Shown here in pieces: positions 18,966-30,403 of a stretch of DNA of 64,000 bases. Position numbers and translations under genes: made by a program. This DNA comes from Zygnema cylindricum. Lineage: Eukaryota > Streptophyta > Zygnematophyceae > Zygnematales > Zygnemataceae. The notes below the pieces were generated by a model. That model had not been told where the DNA came from. It ran no database searches and worked only from the letters and a program-made list of their open reading frames with translations. Numbering within the stretch: position 1 is the stretch's first letter; the number at the start of each line of letters is the position of its first letter. The stretch covers positions 118,625-182,624 of the forward strand of contig JBBHKE010002991.1 in NCBI GenBank assembly GCA_037447655.1. Direction: 5' to 3'.

Positions 18966-21900
18966 ACAAAAACAACCTTTATATTTGTAACAAACAACCT
19001 TTATTGTTCGGGGTCACAAAAAGACGTAAAATAAACCCCAAACCATGTTTATAACAGAGTGTGTGTTTGCGCTAACAACAATAGTGGTAACAAACACTTT
19101 ATATTGTTAACGTCCACAAAAATAGTAAAAGAAAACCCTAAACTATGTTTCTAACACAAATTTGAGTTTGCACTAACAAAGATATTTGTAACAAACAACA
19201 ATTATTGTTCACGGTCACAAAAAGAAGTAAAATTAACTCCGAACCATATTTATAACACAAGTTTGCGTTTGTGCTAACAACAATAGTGCTGTCAAACACT
19301 TTATATTGTTAACGCTCACAAAAATAGTTAAAAAAACCCTAAACCATGTTTCTAACACAAATTTGAGATTGTGCTAACAAAGATATTTGTAACAAACGAT
19401 GTTAATTGTTTGCGGTCACAAAAAAAGGTAAAATTAACTCCAAACCATATTTAGAACACAAGTTTGTGATTGCGCTAACAATAATAGTGCTCTCAAACAC
19501 TTTACATTATAAACGCTCACAAAAATAGTTAAAATAAACCCTAAACCATGTTTCTAACACAAATTTGATTTTGCACTAGCAAAGATATATGTAACAAACA
19601 ACGTTTATTTTTCGCGGTCACAAAAAGAGGTAAAATTAACTCCAAACCATATTTATAACACAAGTTTGTGTTTGCGATAACAACAATAGTGCTATCAAAG
19701 ACTTTATATTGTTAACGCTTACAAAAATAGTTAAAAATACCGTAAACCATGTTTCTAAAACAAATTTGAGTTTGCGCTAACAAGATATTTGTAAAAACAA
19801 GGTTTATTGTTCTTAGTCACAAAAAGAGGTAAATTAAACTTCAAACCATGTTTAAAACACAAGTTTGTGTTTGTGCTAACAATAATAGTGGTAAAAAACA
19901 TTTTATTTTATTAATGCACACAAAAATAGTAAAAAAAAACCCTAAACTATGTTTCTAACACAAATTTGAGTTTGCGCTAACAAAAATATTTGTAACAAAC
20001 AATGTTTATAGTTCGCGGTTACAAAAAAGGTAAAATAAACTGGCAACCATGTTTATAACAAAAGTTTGTGTTTTCGCAAACAACAAAAGTGCTATCAAAC
20101 ACTTTATATTGTTAAACCTCACAAAAAAAGTTAAAAAAAACCCATAACCATGTTTCTAACACAAATTTGAGTTTGCGCTAACAAAGATATTTCTAACAAA
20201 CAACGTTTATTGTTCGTGGTCACAAAGAGAGGTAAAATAAACTCTAAACCATATTTATAACACAAGTTTGTGTTTGCGCTAACAACAATAGAGTTGTCAA
20301 ACACTTTATATTGTTAACGCTCACAAAAATAGTTAAAAAAAATCCTAAACCATGTTTCTTACACAAATTTGAGATTGCGCTAACAATATATATTTGTATC
20401 AAACAACGTTTATTGTTCGAAAGTCACAAAAATAGGTAAAATAAACTCCAACCATGTTTATAACACAAGTTTGTATTTGCGCTTACAACAATAGTGGTTA
20501 CAAACACTTTAAATTGTTAACACTCACAGGAATAGTTAACAAAAACCCTAAACCATGTTTCTAACACCAAGTTGAGTTTGCACTGACAACAATATTTGTA
20601 ACAAACTACGTTTATTGTTGGTGGTCACTTAAAATGGTAAAATAAACTCTGAACCATGTTTATAACACAAGTTTGTGTTTGCGCTAACAACAATAGTGTT
20701 GTCATACACTTTATATTGTTAACACTCACAAAAATAGTTAAAGAAAACCCTAAACCATGTTTCTAACACAAATTTGAGTTTGCGCTAACAATGATATTTG
20801 AAACAAACAACGTTTATTGTTCGCAGTCACAAAAAGACTTAAAAATGTTTATAACACAAGTTTGTGTTTACGCTAACAACAATATTGTTATCAAACACTT
20901 TATATTGTTAACGCTCATAAAAATAGTTAAAATAAACCCTAAACCATATTTCTTACTCAAATTTGAGTTTGCGCAAACAAAGATAGTGGTAACAAACAAT
21001 GTTTATTGTTCGCGGTCACAAAAAGAGGTAAAATTAACTCCGAAACATGTTTATAACACAAGTTTGTGTCTGAACTAACAACAATATTACTATGAAACAC
21101 TTTATATTGTTAACGCTCACAAAAATAGTTAAAGAAAACCATAAGCCATGTTTCTTACACAAATTTGAGCTTGCGCTAACAAAGATATTTGTAACAAACA
21201 TTGTTTATTATTCGCGGTCACAAAAATAGGTAAAATAAATTCGGAACCTTGTTTATAACACAAGTATGTGTTTGCGCTAACAACAATAGTGGTAACAAAC
21301 ACTTTATATTGTTAACGCTCACAAAAATAGCTAAAATAACCCTAAACCATGTTTCTAACACAAATTTGAGTTTGCGCTAACAAAGATATGTGTAACAAAT
21401 AACGTTTATTGTTCAGGGTCATTAAAGAGGTAAAATAAACTCCAAACTATGTTTATAACACAAGTTTGTGTTTGCGCTAACAACAATAGTGGTAACAAAC
21501 ACTTTATATTGTTAATGCTCACAAAAATAGTTAAAAAAATCCATAAACCATGTTTCTAACATAAATTTGAGTTTGCCCTAACAAAGATATTTGTAAAAAA
21601 CAACGTTTATTGTTCGCCGTCACAAAAAAAGGTAAAATAAACTCCGAACCATGTTTAAAACACAAGTTTTTGTTTGCGCTAACAACAATATCAAACAATT
21701 TATTTTCTTAACGCTCACAAAAATAGTTAAAAAAAACCCTAAACCATGTTTTCTAATACAAATTTGAGATTGCGCTAACAAAGATAGTTGTAACAAACGA
21801 TGTTAATTGTTCGCGGTCACAAAAAGAGGTAAAATAAACTCCGAACCATGTTTATAACACAAGTTTTTGTTTGCGCTAACAACAATATCAAACACATTAT

Positions 21901-24900
21901 TTTCTTAACGCTCACAAAAATAGTTAAAATAAACCCTAAACCATGTTTTCTAACACAAATTTGAGATTGCGCTAACAAAGATATTTGTAACAAACAACGT
22001 TTATTGTTCGCGGTCACAAAAAGAGGTAAAATAAACTCCGAACCATGTTTATAACACAAGGTTATATTTGCGCTAACAATAATATTGCTATCAAACACTT
22101 TATATTTTTAACGCTCATAAAAATAGTTAAAAAGAAACCTAAACCATGTTTGTTACTCAATTTTGAGTTTGCGCTAACAAAGATATTCGTAACAAACAAC
22201 GTTTATTGTTCGTAGTCACAAAAAGAGGTAAAATAAACTCCGAACCATGTTTATAACACAAGTTTATATTTGCGCTAACACTAATATTGCTATCAAGCAC
22301 TATATATTGTTAACGCTCATAAAAATATTTAAAAAAAAACCAAAACCATGTTTTTTACTCAAATTTGAGTTTGCGCTAAAAAAGATATTCGTAACAAACA
22401 ACGTTTATTGTTCGTAGTCACAAAAAGAGGTTAAATAAACTCCGAACCATGTTTATACCACAAGTTTATATTTGCGCTAACACTAATATTGCTATCAAAC
22501 ACTTTATATTGTTAACGCTCATAAAAAAAGTTAAAAAAAACTTAAACCATGTTTGTTACTCATATTTGAGTTTGCGCTAACAAAGATATTTGTAACAAAC
22601 AACGTTTATTGTTCGCAACACAAAAAGAGGTAAAATTAAATCCTAACCATATTATAACAGAAGTTTGTGATTTCGCTAACAACAATAGTGCTATCAAACA
22701 CTTAATATTGTTAACGCTCACAAAAATAGTTAAAAATAACCCTAAACCATGTTTGTAACACAAATTTGAGTTTGCGCTTACAAAGATATTTGTAACAAAC
22801 AACGATTAATGTTCAGGGTCACAAAAAGAGGTAAAATAAACTCCAAATCATGTTTATAACACAAGTTTGTGTTTGCGCAAACAACAATAGTGGTAACAAA
22901 CACTTTATATTGTTAACGCTCACAGAAATAGTTAAAAAAACCCTAAACCATGTTTCTAACACAAATTTGAGTTTGCGCTAACAAAGATATTTGTAACAAA
23001 CACATTTATTGTTCGTGGTCACAAAAAGAGGTAAAATAAACTCCGAACCATGTTTATAACACAAGTTTATGTTTGCACTAACAGTAATATTGCTATCAAA
23101 CACTTTATATTGTTAACGCTCATAAAAATAGTTAAAAAAAAACCTAAACCATGTTTGTTACTCAAATTTGGGGGTGGGCTAACAAAGATATTTGTAACAA
23201 ACAATTTCTATTGTTTGCGGTCACAAAAAGAGGTAAAATTAACTCCTAACCATATATATAACAGAAGGTTGTGATTTCGCTGACAACAACAGTGCTATCA
23301 AACACTTTATATTGTTAACGCTCACAAAAATAGTTAAAAAAACCCTAAACTATGTTTCTAACACAAATTTGAGATTGCGCTAACAAAGATATTTGTAACA
23401 AACAATGTTTATTGTTCACGGTCACAAAAAGTGGTAAAATAAACTACAAACCTTGTTTATAACACAAGTTTGTGTTTGCGCTAACAACAATAGTGGTAAC
23501 AAACACATTATATTGTTAACGCTCACAAAAACAGTAAAAAAAAACCATAAACCATGTTTTTAACACAAATTTTAGTTTGCGCTAACAAAGATATTTGTAA
23601 CAAACAACGTTTATTGTTCGAGGTCCCCAAAAGAGGTAAAATACACTTCGAACCATGTTTATAACACAAGTGTTTGTTTGCGCTAACAACAATATTACTA
23701 TCAAACACTTTATTTTCTAAACGCTCACAAAAATATTTAAAAAAAACCCTAAACCATGTTTCTAACACAAATTTGTAAATGCGTTTACAAAGATATTTGT
23801 AACAAACGAGGTTTATTGTTACTGTTCACAAAAAGAGGTAAAATAAACTTTGAACCATGTTTAAAACACAAGTTTGTGATTGCGCTAATAACAATAGTGC
23901 TATCAAACACTTTATATTGTTAACACTCACAAAAATAGTTAAAAAAAACCCTAAACCATGTTTCTAACACAAATTTGAGTTTGCGCTTACAAAGATATTT
24001 GTAACAAACAATATTTATTGGCGGGGTCACAAAAAAGAGGTAAAATAAACTCTAAACCATGTTTATAACACAAGTTTGTGTTTGCGCTAACGACAATAGT
24101 GGTAACAAACACTTTATATTGTTAACGCTCACAAAAATAGTTAAAAAAGACCCTAAACCATGTTTCTAACACAAATTTGAGATTGCGCTAACAAAGATAT
24201 TTGTTACAAACAACGTTTATTGTTCGCGGTCACAAAAAGAGGTAAAATTAACTCGGAACCATGTTTATAATACAATTTGTGTTTGCTCTAACAACAATAG
24301 TGGTAACAAACACTTAATATTGTCAACGCTCACAAAAATTGTTAAAAAGACCCTAAACCATGTTTCTTACTTAAATTTGAGTTAGCGCTAACAAAGATAT
24401 TTGTAACAACAATGTTTATTGTTCGCGGTCACAAAAAGAGGTAAAATTAAATCTGAACCATGTTTATAAAACAAGTTTGTAATTGTGCTAACAACAATAG
24501 TGGTAACAAACACTTTATATTGTTAACGCTCACAAAAATAGTTAAAAAAGACCCTATCTAACACAAATTTGAGTTTGCGCTAACAAAGATATTTGTAACT
24601 CACAACGTTTATTGTTCGCAGTCACAAAAAGAGGTAAAATAAACTACAAATCATGTTTATATCACAAGTATGTGCTTGCGCTAACAACAATAGTGGTAAC
24701 AAGCACTTTATATTGTTAATGCTCACAAAAATAGTTAAACAAATCCCTAAACTATGTTTCTAACATAAATTTCAGTTTGCGCTAAAAAAGATATTTGTAA
24801 CAAACAACGTTTATTGATCGTGGTCAAAAAAAAAGGTAAAATTAACTCCGAACCATGTTTATAAAACAAGTTTGTGTGTGCGGTAACAACAATAGTGCTA

Positions 24901-25095
24901 TCAAACACTTAATATTGTTAACGCTCACAAAAATAGTTAAAAAAAACCCTAAACCATGTTTCAATCACAAATTTGAGTTAACGCTAACAAAGATATTTGT
25001 AACAAACAATTTTTATTGTGCGGGGTCACAAAAAGAGGTAAAATAAACTCCAAACCATGTTTATAACACAAGTTTGTGTTTGCGCTAACAACAAC
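18966..25095 (-). repeat. Satellite B array, reverse orientation (about 30 dimers)
   Basis: 6.1 kb of uninterrupted satellite in reverse orientation, recognisable by GCGCTAACAACAATAGTGG and GCGCTAACAAAGATATTTG alternating about every 100 bp. Small open frames of 60-95 codons recur with the repeat and are not genes. No other feature was seen inside. Confidence 0.95.
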
Positions 25096-25210
25096 TTTCT
25101 TTCGGTTTGCTTGCTGCCATTTCTACTAATTGCTCAGTCCCTCCTGGTGCAAGTGTGACGCCTAGTGGGAGTGGATCACAGCCAAGTCAGAATGCCCATG
25201 ACCTTCTATA
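25096..25210 (+). repeat. E4 5' LTR end fragment
   Basis: Matches the last part of the E4 3' LTR (38821-38932). The gag start ATG is mutated to ATT at about 25119, and the LTR end reads CTTCTATA instead of CTTCAACA. Confidence 0.8.
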
Positions 25211-25225
25211 GGTTATGGGCCCACC
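25211..25225 (+). other. Primer-binding site of E4 (half tRNA-iMet)
   Basis: GGTTATGGGCCCACC, perfect, directly after the LTR fragment. Confidence 0.78.
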
Positions 25226-25490
25226 GCCAAAATTGCCTTTTTTTTATGGAACTGACTTCTTATTTTGGTGAGATATGTTGGGCTCATATTTCGAGGAGAG
25301 GGACTTCTCGCCCATTGTGAAAAGAACTGCCGATGAGACGGCACCGGATTGGAGAAAGAGGAATCTCTACTGCCTCAAAGTTTTGAAACAGGCAATGACA
25401 AAAGATTTGGTAATGAAGTATTTGCATTTGAAGAAAGTTTGTGAAGTTTCGTGTAGCGTATGTGCTATGTATGTTCAGCTACATATTACT
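25226..25490 (+). pseudogene. gag N-terminal remnant of E4 (single-copy part)
   Basis: Encodes the capsid start with a TGA replacing Glu in the YWEDM motif (25268-25270), then an open stretch MLGSYFEERDFSPIV through LNVLKQ-like and MTKDLVMKYL. It continues without a break into the first tandem unit at 25491. Confidence 0.78.
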
Positions 25491-26813
25491 ATGCAAATTA
25501 ACATAGCCACTCAGATCTTTGAATTTAAGTATTTATGAGGTAGTATGTCAGATCATTGTCATGCTATGAAAAGTTTGATCCTTTAAAGTACAAGTGCAGG
25601 TGGGGACTTTTCACCTACTTAACAAGCTATGTTATTGATGAGAACTTAACTTGATGAGTTAAAGGAAGCCATGGATAGGCTTAAGGCTCTTCCACAGCGT
25701 CAGTGGAACATAGCATTAACAATTCAGTTTATTTTGAGCGAAGAAGCTAACTTGATTTCACAAAGAGGTAGTACTTAGTCTGTTTATGTATTAGCTAACT
25801 TGTTTTCAGACTCTAAGATTGGCAGTGGCAGTGGTAGTTGCAGTGGTAGAGGTAGTGGTTTTAGAAGGTCACCTTTGAGATGCTATTACTTTGATGAAAA
25901 AGGCCATGTTTTCACGATGTGTCATGCCTACAAGAGAGCTAAAGCTACGAGAAACTTTCGCTCTGGTTGGGACGAAGACCGAGTTCCTGTCAAATGGACG
26001 CCCAAAAGCATTTTCCAACGCACTTCGAGAGGAGGATGTGAGCAGCTTTCCCGATAACTGCGAAAAAAAATACTTTTCGATGGCACAAGCAACGGAAGGC
26101 GTGGAGGAAGAAGAATGGATTATGGACTCTGGTGCATCTGCACACATGTGCCGCAGTCGCCATCTCTTTGAGAGTATTCAATCTACCTCTCTTGTCAAAA
26201 TTCATTTTAGTGATGATACCTTTGGTTAGTCCAAAGCAAAGGGGAGGGTGTCACCTATGTTGAATGTAGAGGGAAAACATATGAAAAGGGTCTTAAAAGA
26301 TGTGTGGCATGTCCCAGCTTTTAAAAGAAACTTTTTCTCTACGTCAGTGGTAGAAAAGAAAGGTTTTAAAACTATATTTGAGAATGGGAAAAAAACAGTA
26401 GGTAAGAATGGGAAAATAGCTGTAGAGAGATTTGCTAGTGGAAACAATTTATATCGGTTGAGTCTTGCAAATGATAATGACAATGATGTTATGTACTCAT
26501 GTGTAATCATTGATTGTGATTTATGGCATAAACGTTTAGGACATGTGAATTATGATAAATTAGAAAAGATGGTAAATCAAAAAATGGTGGAAGGTGTAAA
26601 AATTAGTCAAAAACCAGTATCAAATGTATGTGATGGTTGTGCAATGGGTGCAATTCTGTGTCCTCCATTGGACTACAGAATACAGGAAGCCTCTAGATAG
26701 TATTTAACTCACCCACTTTAAGCCAGGACCACTTCTGCCCAAGAAGGCAAACTGACAATTTGACTGCACCCCTGTGCAGCCTGGACTCCCTTGAGTCCGT
26801 AGCAAAAAGAATT
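25491..26813 (+). repeat. Tandem unit 1 (1323 bp): E4 gag-protease-pre-integrase plus 165 bp of E5 LTR
   Basis: Contents in order: gag C-part, zinc knuckle with the second Cys changed to Phe (CYYFDEKGHVFTMC), protease (IMDSGASAHMC), GAG-pre-integrase with intact HHCC (WHKRLGHVNY...CDGC), the sequence atggg, then 165 bp of the F2 LTR (26649-26813, starts TGCAATTCTGTG). Stops occur in gag (near 25536 and 25587) and a TAG ends the protease stretch near 26227. Units 2 and 3 share the Cys-to-Phe change, so it predates amplification. Confidence 0.92.
26649..26813 (-). repeat. Partial E5-type LTR in tandem unit 1
   Basis: 165 bp identical in layout to the start of 29294-30331, cut at AAAAAGAAT and joined to ATGCAAATT of unit 2. 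It is preceded by atggg, the target site of E5. Confidence 0.9.
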
Positions 26814-28135
26814 ATGCAAATTAACATAGCCACTCAGATCTTTGAATTTAAGTATTTAGGAGGTAGTATGTCAGATCATTGTCATGCTATGAAAAGTTTG
26901 ATCCTTTAAAGTACAAGTGCAGGTGGGGACTTTTCACCTACTTAACAAGCTATGTTATTGATGAGAACTAACCTGATGAGTTAAAGGAAGCCATGGATAG
27001 GCTTAAGGCTCTTCCACAACGTCAGTGGAACATAGCATTAACAATTCAGTTTATTTTGAGCGAAGAAGCTAACTTGATTTCACAAAGAGGTAGTACTTAG
27101 TCTGTTTAGGTATTAGCTAACTTGTTTTCAGACTCTAAGATTGGCAGTGGCAGTGGTAGTTGCAGTGGTAGAGGTAGTGGTTTTAGAAGGTCACCTTTGA
27201 GATGCTATTACTTTGATGAAAAAGGCCATGTTTTCACGATGTGTCATGCCTACAAGAGAGCTAAAGCTACGAGAAACTTTCGCTCTGGTTGGGACGAAGA
27301 CCGAGTTCCTGTCAAATGGACGCCCAAAAGCATTTTCCAACGCACTTCGAGAGGAGGATGTGAGCAGCTTTCCCGATAACTGCGAAAAAAAATACTTTTC
27401 GATGGCACAAGCAACGGAAGGCGTGGAGGAAGAAGAATGGATTATGGACTCTGGTGCATCTGCACACATGTGCCGCAGTCGCCATCTCTTTGAGAGTATT
27501 CAATCTACCTCTCTTGTCAAAATTCATTTTAGTGATGATACCTTTGGTTAGTCCAAAGCAAAAAGGAGGGTGTCACCTATGTTGAATGTAGAGGGAAAAC
27601 CTATGAAAAGGGTCATAAAAGATGTGTGGCATGTCCCAGCTTTTAAAAGAAACTTTTTCTCTACGTCAGTGGTAGAAAAGAAAGGTTTTAAAACTATATT
27701 TGAGAATGGGAAAAAAACAGTAGGTAAGAATGGGAAAATAGCTGTAGAGAGATTTGCTAGTGGAAACAATTTATATCGGTTGAGTCTTACAAATGATAAT
27801 GACAATGATGTTATGTACTCATGTGTAATCATTGATTGTGATTTATGGCATAAACGTTTAGGACATGTGAATTATGATAAATTAGAAAAGATGGTAAATC
27901 AAAAAATGGTGGAAGGTGTAAAAATTAGTCAAAAACCAGTATCAAATGTATGTGATGGTTGTGCAATGGGTGCAATTCTGTGTCCTCCATTGGACTACAG
28001 AATACAGGAAGCCTCTAGATAGTATTTAACTCACCCACTTTAAGCCACGACCACTTCTGCCCAAGAAGGCAAACTGACAATTTGACTGCACCCCTGTGCA
28101 GCCTGGACTCCCTTGAGTCCGTAGCAAAAAGAATT
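26814..28135 (+). repeat. Tandem unit 2 (1322 bp)
   Basis: Begins ATGCAAATTAACATAGCC as unit 1 does and ends with the same 165-bp LTR piece (27971-28135). It shares several changes with unit 3 but not unit 1 (GGGTCATAAAAGATG, GCAAAAAGGAGGG), so units 2 and 3 are closest relatives. Confidence 0.92.
27971..28135 (-). repeat. Partial E5-type LTR in tandem unit 2
   Basis: Same 165-bp piece with the same breakpoint, preceded by the same atggg. Confidence 0.9.
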
Positions 28136-29457
28136 ATGCAAATTAACATAGCCACTCAGATCTTTGAATTTAAGTATTTAGGAGGTAGTATGTCAGATCA
28201 TTGTCATGCTATGAAAAGTTTGATCCTTTAAAGTACAAGTGCAGGTGGGGACTTTTCACCTACTTAACAAGCTATGTTATTGATGAGAACTTAACCTGAT
28301 GAGTTAAAGGAAGCGATGGATAGGCTTAAGGCTCTTCCACAACGTCAGTGGAACATAGCATTAACAATTCAGTTTATTTTGAGCGAAGAAGCTAACTTGA
28401 TTTCACAAAGAGGTAGTACTTAGTCTGTTTAGGTATTAGCTAACTTGTTTTCAGACTCTAAGATTGGCAGTGGCAGTGGTAGTTGCAGTGGTAGAGGTAG
28501 TGGTTTTAGAAGGTCACCTTTGAGATGCTATTACTTTGATGAAAAAGGCCATGTTTTCACGATGTGTCATGCCTACAAGAGAGCTAAAGCTACGAGAAAC
28601 TTTCGCTCTGGTTGGGACGAAGACCGAGTTCCTGTCAAATGGACGCCCAAAAGCATTTTCCAACGCACTTCGAGAGGAGGATGTGAGCAGCTTTCCCAAT
28701 AACTGCGAAAAAAAATACTTTTCGATGGCACAAGCAACGGAAGGCGTGGAGGAAGAAGAATGGATTATGGACTCTGGTGCATCTGCACACATGTGCCGCA
28801 GTCGCCATCTCTTTGAGAGTATTCAATCTACCTCTCTTGTCAAAATTCATTTTAGTGATGATACCTTTGGTTAGTCCAAAGCAAAAAGGAGGGTGTCACC
28901 TATGTTGAATGTAGAGGGAAAACCTATGAAAAGGGTCATAAAAGATGTGTGGCATGTCCCAGCTTTTAAAATAAACTTTTTCTCTACGTCAGTGGTAGAA
29001 AAGAAAGGTTTTAAAACTATATTTGAGAATGGGAAAAAAACAGTAGGTAAGAATGGGAAAATAGCTGTAGAGAGATTTGCTAGAGGAAACAATTTATATC
29101 GGTTGAGTCTTACAAATGATAATGACAATGATGTTATGTAATCATGTGTAATCATTGATTGTGATTTATGGCATAAACGTTTAGGACATGTGAATTATGA
29201 TAAATTAGAAAAGATGGTAAATCAAAAAATGGTGGAAGGTGTAAAAATTAGTCAAAAACCAGCATCAAATGTATGTGATGGTTGTGCAATGGGTGCAATT
29301 CTGTGTCCTCCATTGGACTATAGAATACAGGAAGCCTCTAGATAGTATTTAACTCACCCACTTTAAGCCACGACCACTTCTGCCGAAGAAGGCAAACTGA
29401 CAATTTGACTGCACCCCTGTGCAGCCTGGACTCCACTAAGTCCGTAGCAAAAAGAAT
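28136..29457 (+). repeat. Tandem unit 3 (1322 bp), running into the complete E5 LTR
   Basis: Same content, but its LTR part (29294-29457) continues into the full-length 1.04-kb LTR of E5. It is therefore the unit at the original junction, or the last copy made. A TAA at about 29139 interrupts its pre-integrase frame. Confidence 0.9.
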
Positions 29458-30331
29458 CACTGAAGACGGCCAACCAGCCGATAAGTTATGAGGCAGTAAA
29501 AATGCCAATTTGTACAAACTCTCAAAGGGAGAGGTGACTACCTACCAAAATTTTCTAAGTCCTGATTCTCTCTAACAACTCCTATCTACTGAAGTACGGA
29601 TCAATCAGATTACAGTATCGTACACAAAAGTACTACTGCCGATGTACCTTTTGTACGGCCTATGTACGACAAGGCTATTAAGTGTACACGTGTCCGCTTT
29701 TCACTCGTCCGTACGTTCCTCGGAATTCCTATGATCGAATGTCATCTCTCCACGTGTCTCCAGATCATGCCACGTCACAAAACGCCAAAGTGACCACTCC
29801 GGGATTTCGGCGATGATGTGCGCCGTTGGATTTTATGCGAAACGCAATCTTAGCCGTAATAAATACTTGCGCGGCATTTGTTCCGATGTTGAAATAAAAT
29901 GCGTGGTATCTGTTTTGAATTAACGTCGTATGACGTACTTTATAAAACTGAATATATGTACGCCGTATACCGTTCTAGTTAAATGAATTTTATCCACTCG
30001 AACTAAATATATATCTATCACATACCATAGCCCTTAGCATTCGTCCTAGTCTATTAGGATAAAGCTGACCGTTACCGGTCAACATGACGAACCGTAGGTA
30101 CCGTGATCAAATCTCTGGTCCGTCAAGTATATTTTTAGTAACATACTAAAAATAGCTGTTTGTTGGACTAAGGCAGCCATGGATCAACCTCTCTCTCTTA
30201 CCTTCAATGACTACAACAAGTATGAAGCTAGAGAGCGGAGGTGGAGGCAGGCTGTCCGTCCTTTCCCTTTTTCCTTTTATAAAAACATATTTAAACCTAG
30301 AAAATACTCTAGAAATCTATATATTTCAACA
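29294..30331 (-). repeat. E5 3' LTR (1038 bp)
   Basis: Nearly identical to 34675-35713; scattered differences suggest a few percent divergence by eye. The pol frame enters it and stops at 30309-30311. On the other strand it holds the ATG-started block described at 30179. Confidence 0.93.
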
Positions 30332-30403
30332 CTCCCCTTATTTTGTAGTCTAATTTTAATTTTTCTTTCAACCCGCATTTTTCCCGACAATATTTTAGTT
30401 TAG
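30179..30403 (+). other. Conserved ATG-led block antisense to the F2 LTR (74-codon frame)
   Basis: On the plus strand, opposite to E5 transcription, the LTR holds ATGGATCAACC followed by a stretch encoding TFNDYNK. The frame runs 74 codons, past the LTR end into pol antisense sequence. The diverged F2-like solo LTR has the same block at 46156 (ATGG, then AFNDYNK). No protein family is recognised. It may be a conserved nucleic-acid signal rather than a gene. Confidence 0.3.

Larger units (their letters stand above)
25096..29293 (+). mobile_element. E4 left part: F1 copia element (subfamily b), before the E5 insertion
   Basis: Only the last 115 bp of the 5' LTR remain (25096-25210), joined to reversed satellite B. 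Then come the PBS, gag, protease and pre-integrase, ending at the E5 insertion point 29293. Two extra copies of 25491-26813 follow in tandem. The element resumes at 35714. The leader lacks a Ser/Ala/Pro block seen in E1-E3, as in E6 and E7, defining subfamily b. Confidence 0.88.

Noticed and set aside
20791-21078. Open frames of 60-95 codons throughout satellite B (also 21817-22098, 22560-22802, 49828-50049, 56714-56926 and others)
   Set aside because: They recur with the repeat period, in both orientations, with stops in nearly every unit and no shared start context. The protein-like similarity between them is just the repeat itself.
25491-29457. Triplication as a pure assembly error
   Set aside because: The units differ from one another at several positions, with units 2 and 3 sharing changes, which exact duplication of reads would not give. 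Long reads would still be decisive.
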